From: Pedobacter ghigonis
GTDB taxonomy: Bacteria; Bacteroidota; Bacteroidia; Sphingobacteriales; Sphingobacteriaceae
Reading direction: 5' to 3'
NCBI RefSeq assembly: GCF_903166585.1
Contig: NZ_CAESCM010000010.1
Location: 186,001 to 250,000 of the forward strand
DNA length: 64,000 nt
The notes beneath the pieces are model-generated. The model was not told the DNA's origin. It was given only the letters and a program-made list of their open reading frames with translations, and ran no database searches. The position numbers and the translations under genes are program-made. Shown here piece after piece: positions 53,745 to 61,013 of this stretch. Position 1 is the stretch's first letter, and each line of letters opens with the position of its first letter.

Positions 53745-54905
53745 TTAAATTAATCTTGTTACATGATCACTTTCAATAATAAAACCTTCTGAAAGCTGAA
53801 TGAGATTTAATCCCGGTGTTTTACCAATTTCCATTGTACCTAGTTGACCATCCAATCCAAAAAATTCGGCGCCATTAATAGTTGCCCATTGCAAAAGTTT
53901 TTCGAAATCTACGTGTTTATGTTGCTGAAGGGTTTTCATTTCAGCTAATATATTAAGCTGATGGTTACTGGCCAGACTATCGGTTCCCAAAGTAATTTTC
54001 ACTTCCTCCTCCACAAGCAGATCAACATCAGGTAATGCGTTTTCTATATATAAGTTGGCCTGTGGACAAAGGCACCAGTATAAATTTGCATTGTTTTGTT
54101 TGGCAAACTCAACATCGGTCCGGTTCGAAACCGTATTGTGCACCAGTAAGGTTTTTTGTTGCCCTACATAAGGCAGCCAGCTTTGCAACGATGTTTTTTT
54201 AGTGGGTTCGAAAAACGAAATGTCCAATCCCAAAAATTGGTACAAAGCTAAAAACCCTCCTCTTTTATCTTCAAAAAAAGCATTTTCTTCAACAGTTTCC
54301 TGATTGTGCACACTGATTAAACTCCCTTCATTTTGTGCTTCTGTATTAATTAACCTGAACAATTCGGGAGAAACTGAATATGGCGCATGGGGAACCACGG
54401 CAGCCGGGAGCGGACTAAAGTCATTTCTAATTCCTTTGGTATAATCCATTATGGCCGCTGCACGCTCGGGATTAAAGCCCATTGCCTCAACAAAAGTATG
54501 ATAGTATATTTTACTATTTTGCTTTATTGTTTTTGAAACGATCTGGTTAGCAATATCACCAACGGCAACAATCCCGTTTTCTAGCATTTGCTGATCGGCC
54601 TTTTGCATCGCCAATTCAATCTGTAAGGTTTCGCTCTGCCTGCTTTTAATAATAGATTGTACAAACTCTACCAAACCAGTCTTTTCAGGTATCAACCCCA
54701 ACATGTGCGAAAGCTCTAAATGGCAATGGGTATTGATAAAGCCGGGAACAATTGCACCTTTATGATAAACTACATCCAGATTTTTTGCCGCTGCAGCAGT
54801 TAAAACCTGTTGTATTTCGCCAGTAGCATTTACCGTAACCACACCATTTTTAATGGGCGAACTACTTACAGGAAAAATCCAATCGGCAGAAAAGTATTTA
54901 AGCAT
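53745..54905 (-). CDS. Amidohydrolase family deaminase-like protein
   Basis: A 386-aa metal-dependent hydrolase. The HxH metal motif is in GFINTHCHLELSHMLGLIPE. Later conserved segments are VPHAPYSVSPELFRLI, ISVHNQETVEEN, HNTVSNRTDVEFAKQNNANL and the Asp in LGTDSLASNHQLNILAEMKT. This is the chlorohydrolase/SAH-deaminase branch that removes amino groups from purine-like or futalosine compounds. The exact substrate cannot be assigned. It precedes the flavoprotein gene by 3 nt. Confidence 0.85.
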   Translation of the reverse strand: MLKYFSADWIFPVSSSPIKNGVVTVNATGEIQQVLTAAAAKNLDVVYHKGAIVPGFINTHCHLELSHMLGLIPEKTGLVEFVQSIIKSRQSETLQIELAMQKADQQMLENGIVAVGDIANQIVSKTIKQNSKIYYHTFVEAMGFNPERAAAIMDYTKGIRNDFSPLPAAVVPHAPYSVSPELFRLINTEAQNEGSLISVHNQETVEENAFFEDKRGGFLALYQFLGLDISFFEPTKKTSLQSWLPYVGQQKTLLVHNTVSNRTDVEFAKQNNANLYWCLCPQANLYIENALPDVDLLVEEEVKITLGTDSLASNHQLNILAEMKTLQQHKHVDFEKLLQWATINGAEFFGLDGQLGTMEIGKTPGLNLIQLSEGFIIESDHVTRLI

Positions 54906-55008
54906 ACCTGCAAATTAAGTGGATTAAACCAAGGCATCAAAATATATTGATGGCTAAATAAATAAAATGATTTTGTAGTAATAAGGTAGTAAGGGAAGAA
55001 AGAAAAAG

Positions 55009-55081
<73 letters not shown>

Positions 55082-55367
55082 TTTTTAATCGGGCTGCAAT
55101 GATAGAAAAAATTTCTCTTTTTTAAAAATTAAATCAAAAATGTTTAAAAGCAAGCTGTCTTAACCAGCGCAATCTGGTGTTTAACCTCAAAAGTTGACCA
55201 TACCTGTAGTTATTCTCCCCAATGTGTGGAGAAATTCCACAAGTGTCAAAACCACGCGAAATATTAAACAACTAATAACCAGTAAGTTAATTATCTATGC
55301 CAGTTTTGGCACCATTATGAAACCTTAGCAAGTATTGTTACATAAATTAAAATTTAAAAATCATACT
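55082..55367. other. Upstream region of the PepSY-like gene pair
   Basis: About 285 nt separate the tRNA from the first PepSY-like gene. A small GCCA/TGGC hairpin lies at 55298-55309. I see no clean TTTG/TAnnTTTG promoter and no other gene. Confidence 0.4.
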
Positions 55368-55682
55368 ATGAAAAAGTTCGTTTTAGCAGCAACAGTATTA
55401 GCATTAGCAGGATTCTCGACCGTAAAGGCAAGTGAAATTAAAGATTTAAAAACTACTGCAATTGTAGCAGTTCAAGATAGCGCAGTGAAAACTCCGGTTA
55501 AATTAGAAGAATTACCTGAGCCAGTAACTAAAGCATTAAAATCTGATGCATATAAAGGATGGACCGCTACTGAAGCATGGTCGGTTAAAGAAGGAACAAA
55601 AGAATACTACTTAATCAATGTTAAAAAAGAAGCAGAAACAGGTTCTGTGAAAATTGACAAAGACGGTAAACCAGTTCAATAA
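55368..55682 (+). CDS. Small exported PepSY-like protein, copy 1
   Basis: A 104-aa protein from the ATG at 55368. A signal peptide (MKKFVLAATVLALAGFSTVK) precedes a mature domain with KLEELPEPVTKALKSDAYKG, ATEAWSVKEGTKEYYLINV and VKIDKDGKPVQ, the PepSY-like/BLIP-like fold found in small periplasmic Bacteroidota proteins. Its function is unknown. The mature region is almost identical to the next gene, while the signal peptide differs. Confidence 0.8.
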   Translation: MKKFVLAATVLALAGFSTVKASEIKDLKTTAIVAVQDSAVKTPVKLEELPEPVTKALKSDAYKGWTATEAWSVKEGTKEYYLINVKKEAETGSVKIDKDGKPVQ

Positions 55683-55722
55683 TTTAAATTGTATAAGCGC
55701 CGTTCAGGCATAATTAATATAA

Positions 55723-55742
55723 GCGTAGCCTCTGTGCTACGC
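55723..55742 (+). promoter_or_regulatory. Stem-loop between the two PepSY-like genes
   Basis: GCGTAGC (55723-55729) and GCTACGC (55736-55742) form a perfect 7-bp stem around CTCTGT. There is no T-run, so it is more likely an mRNA processing or stability element than a terminator. Confidence 0.5.
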
Positions 55743-55763
55743 ATCACCTCAAATTAAAAAAAA

Positions 55764-56078
55764 ATGAAAAGATTAATTTTATCAGCTGCGTTCTTAGCTT
55801 TTGCAGGATTCTCAGCAGTACAGGCAAGTGAAGTAAATACAATTAAAAATGCAGCAATTGTTGCAGTTCAGGATAGCGCAGTAAAAACTCCGGTTAAATT
55901 AGAAGAACTACCTGAGCCAGTTAAAACTGCATTAAAATCTGATGCATATAAAGGATGGACCGCTACTGAAGCATGGTCGGTTAAAGAAGGAACCAAGGAG
56001 TATTACTTAATCAATGTTAAAAAAGAAGCAGAAACTGGTTCTGTGAAAATTGACAAAGACGGTAAACCCGTACAATAA
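55764..56078 (+). CDS. Small exported PepSY-like protein, copy 2
   Basis: A 104-aa protein with signal peptide MKRLILSAAFLAFAGFSAVQ and a mature domain nearly identical to copy 1 from AVQDSAVKTPVKLEELPEP to the C-terminus. Differences lie in the signal peptide, the first mature residues and PVKTAL versus PVTKAL. The two genes are 81 nt apart and share the same orientation. A strong terminator follows 33 nt downstream, just before the response regulator. Confidence 0.8.
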   Translation: MKRLILSAAFLAFAGFSAVQASEVNTIKNAAIVAVQDSAVKTPVKLEELPEPVKTALKSDAYKGWTATEAWSVKEGTKEYYLINVKKEAETGSVKIDKDGKPVQ

Positions 56079-56110
56079 AAACCCAAATATTACATCTACC
56101 TAGTATAAGA

Positions 56111-56131
56111 AAGCCGGATTATGTCCGGCTT
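56111..56131 (+). terminator. Terminator after the PepSY-like pair
   Basis: AAGCCGGA (56111-56118) and TCCGGCTT (56124-56131) form a perfect stem around TTATG, followed by TTCTTATTTTTG. The T-rich tail also contains a TATTTTTG -7-like box (56136-56143) that ends 4 nt before the next ATG. Confidence 0.82.
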
Positions 56132-56147
56132 TTCTTATTTTTGTTAC

Positions 56148-57479
56148 ATGGCGAGAATCCTGATTTTAGAAGACGATACTACTTTTGCTCAATTACTTGA
56201 AGGTTTTTTAACAAAAAACGATCATGCGATTACCCTCGTAACCCATGTAAAACAGTCCTTTAAACAGATTGAAAATAACGAATTTGAACTGCTCTTAATC
56301 GATTACCGCCTGCCAGATGGAACTGGTTTTGATGTGCTTAACCACCTTCGTGATCAGGGGTTATCCATTCCAGTAATTATTATGACCAGCTTTAATGATG
56401 TGCGTACCGCTGTAAAATCTATGCAGCTAGGTGCATTCGATTATATCACCAAGCCGGTTAATCCTGATGAGCTTTTAATGGTAATTAAGAACTCTTTAGC
56501 TAAAAAGGATTTAAAAAGCACCGAACCAGAAGAGATAAACAGCGATTTTATAAAAGGCAAAAGTGCCATTGCCGATAAACTATACGGCCACATTAACCTG
56601 GTAGCACCTACCGATATGTCGGTAATTATTCAGGGTGAAAGTGGTACAGGAAAAGAATTTGCAGCCAGAACCTTGCACCAACAGAGTAAACGTGCCGATA
56701 AACCCTTTGTGGCAATAGATTGTGGTGCATTATCGAAAGATTTAGCAGCCAGCGAATTATTCGGTCATATTAAAGGTGCTTTTACTGGTGCTTTAAACGA
56801 TAAAAAAGGACAGTTTGAAGCGGCAAACGGCGGAACGCTATTCTTAGATGAAGTTGGAAACCTGAGTTACGAAGTGCAGATTAAACTGCTTAGAGCTTTA
56901 CAAGAAAGAGTAATACAGCCGCTAGGGAGTACGAAACAAATTCCGGTTAATGTTCGCATTGTTACCGCTACCAACGACGATTTGGCTGGTAGCATACAGC
57001 AGGGCGAGTTTCGCGAAGATTTATACCACCGTTTAAACGAATTTAAAATCCAGCTTCCGCCTTTACGCGAGCGGGGGGGTGATCTTGAATTATTCATCAA
57101 TCATTTTGTACAACTGGCTAACCGTGACCTTGAACGTAATGTTAAAAGCATATCAGCCGAAGCAAAATCACTTTTACTTCAGTATGATTGGCCGGGTAAC
57201 CTGCGCGAGCTAAGCAATGTAATTAAACGAATGGTTTTGTTAAGTCCGGGTGAAGTGGCGCAGATAGAAGCCTTACCAGATGAAATGATGATTGCTGTTC
57301 ACCAGCAAACACAGCCAGGAAGTTCTTCCGATTTAAAAGCAGCTAATGAACAGAACGAAAAAACCCTGATTGCCGAAACCCTGATTAAAGTAAAACATAA
57401 CAAATCAAAGGCGGCAAAAATGTTAAATATCGACCGCAAAACATTGTATGCCAAGATGGAACGTTATGGTATTGAGTAA
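56148..57479 (+). CDS. NtrC-type sigma-54-dependent response regulator
   Basis: A 443-aa protein from the ATG at 56148. The receiver domain has ILILEDD and the phospho-acceptor Asp52 in LLLIDYRLPDGTGF. The AAA+ domain has Walker A GESGTGKEF, the sigma-54 contact motif GAFTGA, Walker B GGTLFLDEVGNLS and the RFREDLYHRL-like segment FREDLYHRLNEF. The C-terminal Fis-type helix-turn-helix ends MLNIDRKTLYAKMERYGIE. Its partner kinase is not adjacent in the usual sense; the hybrid kinase at 61,088 points toward it across the islet. Confidence 0.93.
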   Translation: MARILILEDDTTFAQLLEGFLTKNDHAITLVTHVKQSFKQIENNEFELLLIDYRLPDGTGFDVLNHLRDQGLSIPVIIMTSFNDVRTAVKSMQLGAFDYITKPVNPDELLMVIKNSLAKKDLKSTEPEEINSDFIKGKSAIADKLYGHINLVAPTDMSVIIQGESGTGKEFAARTLHQQSKRADKPFVAIDCGALSKDLAASELFGHIKGAFTGALNDKKGQFEAANGGTLFLDEVGNLSYEVQIKLLRALQERVIQPLGSTKQIPVNVRIVTATNDDLAGSIQQGEFREDLYHRLNEFKIQLPPLRERGGDLELFINHFVQLANRDLERNVKSISAEAKSLLLQYDWPGNLRELSNVIKRMVLLSPGEVAQIEALPDEMMIAVHQQTQPGSSSDLKAANEQNEKTLIAETLIKVKHNKSKAAKMLNIDRKTLYAKMERYGIE

Positions 57480-57843
57480 AAAATTTTAATTAACTGTAAT
57501 ATATTGTACTGTAGATTAAGCCCTACCAAGTAGGTTTCCGACATAACATTCCTAGCTCCAAACATACCTCAAACTGTTTTAGTCTTTAAAAGAATAAAGA
57601 AGATACAGCATCCTTCTCATATTGCCTAATAAGACCTTAAAAGTCAAAAGAAAACCAGCTTTACGACTTTACAAACAATCCTTATGTTCTTAAATAGAAA
57701 GTCAACAAACAACAGCATCTATATCGGCTTATCAGATACTACGGATATAGATACGATCCCCTCCATACTTTCAGATAGCCTGTAAATCTGATTCTTTCAA
57801 ATATTAGCTGACCGCTAAATCCCTTATTCGGTTTATAACAAAT

Positions 57844-57858
57844 GTTGCATCTTACTTC
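57844..57858 (-). repeat. Degenerate Cas12f-like repeat end, copy 2
   Basis: GAAGTAAGATGCAAC on the minus strand, 52 nt downstream of copy 1, matches it at 13 of 15 positions. The ATGCAAC end is like known Cas12f repeat 3' ends. Confidence 0.5.
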
Positions 57859-57895
57859 AAAGAAATAGAAATATACAATGCGAAAAACCATAGTA

Positions 57896-57910
57896 GTTGT
57901 ATCTTAATTC
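57896..57910 (-). repeat. Degenerate Cas12f-like repeat end, copy 1
   Basis: GAATTAAGATACAAC on the minus strand, directly after the hairpin-rich scaffold. It is the likely boundary between scaffold and guide in the candidate guide RNA. Confidence 0.5.
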
Positions 57911-58135
57911 TAAACGGGGGATACTGCGCTTAACCACCAGGGCTAGCTCCCTATTTAAGAAATAGTCAGTGAGTAAAAAATCCTCACCCTACGGCTGTAC
58001 AAGCAGCCTCAAATATTGTATAGCGGTCTCATCCCCAAAGAGATCATCCACAGTAACACAAATTCCACCATTGGGATTCCCTGTTTGCTGGATTACGAGG
58101 CACATTTAGCTCCCATGACATAAAGCTTAGTTTTT

Positions 58136-59233
58136 CTATTCAACAATTACCTGAATACCTGCCAACTTAGCTTTATAACTGATCTTATCCTTTAAACTGT
58201 AATAACTCCAGTTTTGTAGCAAGAAGTGGTCGTCTTTTGCTATCTCCTCCTTTTCCTGCTGGTTGATCAACAGCAATGTTGCTGCCCGGTGTTTTATGCA
58301 GAAATCGATTAGCATCCTGCTGTAAACATGCAGTTTTTGATCCACATACTGCTTTTCCTTATGCCGATAATCTTCAAGACTTTTCATTTTGCGATTTTTA
58401 CCATGCCCACCGCGGTTAAAAACTATACCTTTTTTAACCCGGTTTACCGCTGCCTGTATCGCCAGCCTACGGTGGAGAAACTCTTCCCTATCCCCAATCG
58501 AATGTTCGTGGCTACCGATCTTTACCGTTACCGGATGTTCGATTGACAACGAGGCTTCGGCAATGATCGTCGGGTCAAGTACGTGCTGTTCCTTTTCGAC
58601 CTGTATTGCGGCCAATAGGAATATCTTCCCTTGGTCTAACTGGATATGGCTGGTAAGCAGTTTCAAGCTTCCTTCCATAATCTTTTCAAGCATCATTCTC
58701 TTATCCGACCTGTCCTTTCCAAAATAGGTTTTAAAAGGAATCTGAAAAAGCCTGAAGGTAAAGTTCCTTTGGTCGGCGGTTTTGGCTAGCTTGGAAATAA
58801 CCCTGGCTCCAAATGGCAAAGGGATATTCCTTTTGTAATTCCTGAGCGATTTTTCACCTTTCCAGTAGGCCTCCTTTTCTTTATTGAAATAGCTGATCAG
58901 CGTATGGTTTAGATGGCTTAGGATATTTGTGGGGATCTGCCCCTTAAAATGATTCGACAGCAACGTGTATGTTGTACCCTCCCGTGAGGATTTCAACATA
59001 CCCCTCTCTTCCTTTTTTACATCAGCTATCTTAAGCTTAACTTCCTCGGTCAGGTAAAAAAAGTCCTTTACCCGCTCCTGAATAAAATGATGGCTCATGA
59101 TCATATTCGCTGAGCGGAAACAGATCCTCTGCCAGTTGTATAACTGATCCCAGGCATCTTTGATGAACTCTTTATCTTCCGAGTTAACCACCAACTGTAT
59201 TTTGCGTGTAATAACCATTGTATTGCTCTCCAT
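58136..59233 (-). CDS. Nuclease-dead Cas12f/TnpB-family protein (dCas12f)
   Basis: A 365-aa protein. The N-terminal two thirds look like Cas12f WED/REC parts, with FNKEKEAYWKGEKSLRNYKR running into NIPLPF (about residues 116-141). The RuvC region reads EASLSIEHPV where active enzymes have G(I/V)DLGxxxPV (catalytic Asp to Ser228). It reads LLLINQQ where they have (V/I)xEDL (Glu to Asn324). It ends NWSYYSLKDKISYKAKLAGI then QVIVE, just before the zinc finger and third catalytic Asp. It should bind guide RNA and DNA but not cut. The ATG is 1 nt after the sigma gene stop. The protein is shorter than most active Cas12f (400-550 aa). Confidence 0.82.
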   Translation of the reverse strand: MESNTMVITRKIQLVVNSEDKEFIKDAWDQLYNWQRICFRSANMIMSHHFIQERVKDFFYLTEEVKLKIADVKKEERGMLKSSREGTTYTLLSNHFKGQIPTNILSHLNHTLISYFNKEKEAYWKGEKSLRNYKRNIPLPFGARVISKLAKTADQRNFTFRLFQIPFKTYFGKDRSDKRMMLEKIMEGSLKLLTSHIQLDQGKIFLLAAIQVEKEQHVLDPTIIAEASLSIEHPVTVKIGSHEHSIGDREEFLHRRLAIQAAVNRVKKGIVFNRGGHGKNRKMKSLEDYRHKEKQYVDQKLHVYSRMLIDFCIKHRAATLLLINQQEKEEIAKDDHFLLQNWSYYSLKDKISYKAKLAGIQVIVE

Positions 59234-59234
59234 A

Positions 59235-60044
59235 TCAACTGATTTTAGTTTTTTTGATCTTTAGCGAAGCTGCAGCAAATGCCTGCTGGATATATCCCTG
59301 ATCCAGACCTAAGGCTTCAGCAATCTCAGTGAAGCTGTATTGTAGCTCATAGCGCATCTGCAGGATCTGGGACTGCTCTTCGCTCACATCACCTTCGAAA
59401 CTGAACCTGTTTGTTTTTTCAATTTTGCTGAGCTTTTGTGTATTACTGATGACAGCCTTTAGGCATTCAAGTGTCCGCTCTACTTTTCTTGCTACCTGAT
59501 AATCGGAAATACCGCCGATATGCCAGGCCATCTGTCCATAATCAAAGGAGTATTTAATGCAGAGCCTTATAAAAAGCTGCTGGTCCAGACTGAGCTTAGG
59601 GATAACTTCCTTCACCCTTTCCCATTGTCTTTTCTCCTCCTCCCCTGCTTCAGGCTGATATAGAACCTCCATACTATCTTCGTAAATAGGATTGCCACCT
59701 CCGATAAATTCATGATAGTTGTCAATTTCATCCAATCGCAGCATATTGCGCTGGAACTTGCTGCTTGGGGTTTTATAATAAGTCCTGCATCCCTCTGCAG
59801 TCAGCTTTTTTACAAAGATTTCAATATCCTCTGGACAGGTTATATTTTTTCTACACAACCAAAGTCTCAGGAAAGCTTCATTTACGATACAGTTTGCATT
59901 TACATCGTCTTTTATATACTTAAAACCATAGTAATATATAGACCGATATAACAATTTGTAGAAAAATTCAAGCCCTTTCTCGTTCCCTTCCTTAAACTTG
60001 GTGAAGTTTATATCGCGATGGGGATGTGTCCGTATGTATTTCAT
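59235..60044 (-). CDS. ECF-like sigma factor linked to dCas12f
   Basis: A 269-aa protein. Residues about 15-85 resemble sigma region 2 (GLEFFYKLLYRSIYYYGFKY, VNEAFLRLWLCRKNITCPED). The C-terminus is a region-4 helix-turn-helix (SEEQSQILQMRYELQYSFTE, IAEALGLDQGYIQQAFAAAS). An extra region-4-like segment lies at about 140-200 (LSLDQQLFIRLCIKYSFDYG, ISDYQVARKVERTLECLKAV). Ordinary ECF sigmas have about 180 aa and one region 4. The stop codon is 1 nt from the dCas12f ATG (TGATATG), so translation is coupled. No anti-sigma gene is nearby, which fits control by the Cas12f partner. Confidence 0.78.
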   Translation of the reverse strand: MKYIRTHPHRDINFTKFKEGNEKGLEFFYKLLYRSIYYYGFKYIKDDVNANCIVNEAFLRLWLCRKNITCPEDIEIFVKKLTAEGCRTYYKTPSSKFQRNMLRLDEIDNYHEFIGGGNPIYEDSMEVLYQPEAGEEEKRQWERVKEVIPKLSLDQQLFIRLCIKYSFDYGQMAWHIGGISDYQVARKVERTLECLKAVISNTQKLSKIEKTNRFSFEGDVSEEQSQILQMRYELQYSFTEIAEALGLDQGYIQQAFAAASLKIKKTKIS

Positions 60045-60390
60045 TAGTAAGTATGTTAAATAGGGTATGAAATGCTTTCCATCTTAGCAATACTAGGCAT
60101 GAACACAATGCTACTTTAGGCTTGCAATCTTAAATATGAGCTTCTCCAATATTTATATGGATTTGGCTTAAGATTGAGCCCTTAAGCTTTTCCTGCCCGT
60201 CTTTGCCAAAAAGCATGGCATGGCCATTACGATTGTTTTTATCGTTATTTTTATATGAACTTGATTAGTTGGTTGACGAAGAGATACTCTCAAACAAGGT
60301 AAACAAACTAATGTAGAAGAATTATTAAAAGGTGATTTATCCTCATCCATTAGAATCCCCCGCTTAATCTTAAAACTATTCTGGTGCACA

Positions 60391-60593
60391 GATCACTAGC
60401 GAAATGAGGTGATCGAAAAGATGGAGACTTTTTTTTTCCATTACTCGTATTGCTTACACGAGTCTTGTGGCTTCGAGAAATAACTGTGGGCTCTCTACCT
60501 AAACCACGATCACTTAAAAGTTTCTGAAGCCTTACGTTAACATGGAATGGCAGCAGAGCCCACAACTATCTGGATGTACAAATATAATACATC
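60391..60593. ncRNA. Candidate structured RNA or leader with pseudoknot
   Basis: Stem 1 is GGCTTCgAGAAA (60469-60480) with TTTCTGAAGCC (60521-60531). Stem 2 is TGTGGGCTCT (60485-60494) with AGAGCCCACA (60555-60564). Because one arm of stem 2 lies in the loop of stem 1, they form a pseudoknot. Other stems are ACTCGT/ACGAGT (60443-60463), GATCAC/GTGATC and GATGTA/TACATC (60573-60593). On the minus strand a perfect TATATTTG -7 box (60586-60579) would start transcription right at stem 2, making this the 5' leader of the sigma gene. The strand and family are unknown. Confidence 0.4.
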
Positions 60594-60709
60594 TATATAT
60601 AGCTGTGGGTATTAAACTGCTGACTTGCTCTAACGGCTTCAGATATGTGATTGCAAGACTCTTATTAATACCTATTTAATATTATCAAATATAAAATAAA
60701 ATATCCGAA

Positions 60710-60731
60710 AAGTCAATATAAATATTGACTT
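60710..60731. promoter_or_regulatory. Palindromic operator upstream of the XRE gene
   Basis: AAGTCAATAT (60710-60719) and ATATTGACTT (60722-60731) are perfectly complementary around AA. The site lies 30 nt before the XRE start, the place and symmetry expected for an autoregulating dimeric repressor. Confidence 0.6.
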
Positions 60732-60761
60732 ATTATTTTTTTTATATTAACAGCTTGCCAA

Positions 60762-61013
60762 ATGAAAAATTTAACCATCAAAGATTTTAAAATTTCTTTG
60801 GCAAAGCGGATTAAACAAAGAAGAACGCAATTAGGTTTAACACAAGCAGCATTAGCTTTACAGATAGGATTTAAGGATAAACAAATTGTTAATAATTATG
60901 AAATACAGGGAGCAAATCCTACGGCTTATAACCTTGTATTAATCGCAAAAGCGCTAGATCTAACAGTGGATGATCTACTTGATTTTAGTAAACTTGAAAA
61001 CTCGCCCAGATAG
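60762..61013 (+). CDS. XRE-family helix-turn-helix regulator
   Basis: An 83-aa single-domain protein: LAKRIKQRRTQLGLTQAALA, QIGFKDKQIVNNYE and ANPTAYNLVLIAKALDLTVD form the five-helix Cro/C1-type DNA-binding fold. It probably binds the 22-bp palindrome just upstream and represses itself. It is divergent from the sigma-dCas12f operon and may also affect it. Alternatively it is only the leftover regulator of a mobile element. Confidence 0.88.
   Translation: MKNLTIKDFKISLAKRIKQRRTQLGLTQAALALQIGFKDKQIVNNYEIQGANPTAYNLVLIAKALDLTVDDLLDFSKLENSPR

Larger units (their letters stand above)
57824..58090 (-). ncRNA. Candidate guide RNA of the dCas12f-sigma system
   Basis: On the same strand and just after the dCas12f stop lie serial stems: GGCTG/CAGCC (57993-58008), GTGAG/CTCAC (57969-57987), AGGG/CCCT (57939-57952) and a longer-range GGGGAT/ATCCCC pair (58031-58036 with 57917-57922). 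This leads to GAATTAAGATACAAC (57910-57896) and GAAGTAAGATGCAAC (57858-57844), which resemble the 3' end of Cas12f repeats (as I recall, ...GGAATGCAAC). Possible guides start TACTATGGTTTTTCGCATTG (57895-57876) and ATTTGTTATAAACCGAATAA (57843-57824). No canonical array is present; the exact ends are unknown. Confidence 0.5.
57480..58135. other. Non-coding region downstream of the dCas12f gene
   Basis: The 656-nt gap has no convincing open frame. The part nearest the Cas12f-like gene is hairpin-rich and is annotated separately as a candidate guide RNA. Further left, ATCTATATC (57717-57725) and GATATAGAT (57744-57752) form a perfect inverted repeat. CCTAC/GTAGG at 57522-57534 is a short hairpin after the response-regulator stop. 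No T-run terminator is obvious. Confidence 0.5.
60045..60761. other. Long non-coding region upstream of the sigma-dCas12f operon
   Basis: About 717 nt. It holds a compact set of inverted repeats at 60391-60593 (annotated separately), an AT-rich stretch at 60660-60760 and the XRE operator. Two minus-strand frames of 71 and 73 codons (60350-60565 and 60168-60389) show no recognisable domain, and I do not call them genes. It is probably the operon leader and promoter region, possibly with a small RNA. Confidence 0.5.

Noticed and set aside
57844..57910. A true CRISPR array
   Set aside because: Only two diverged half-repeats 52 nt apart are seen, with no full-length repeats, leader or cas1/cas2; I treat them as part of a guide RNA.
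60168..60565. Two small minus-strand frames (73 and 71 codons) upstream of the sigma gene
   Set aside because: They overlap each other and the inverted-repeat block, one needs a TTG start, and neither resembles a known protein.
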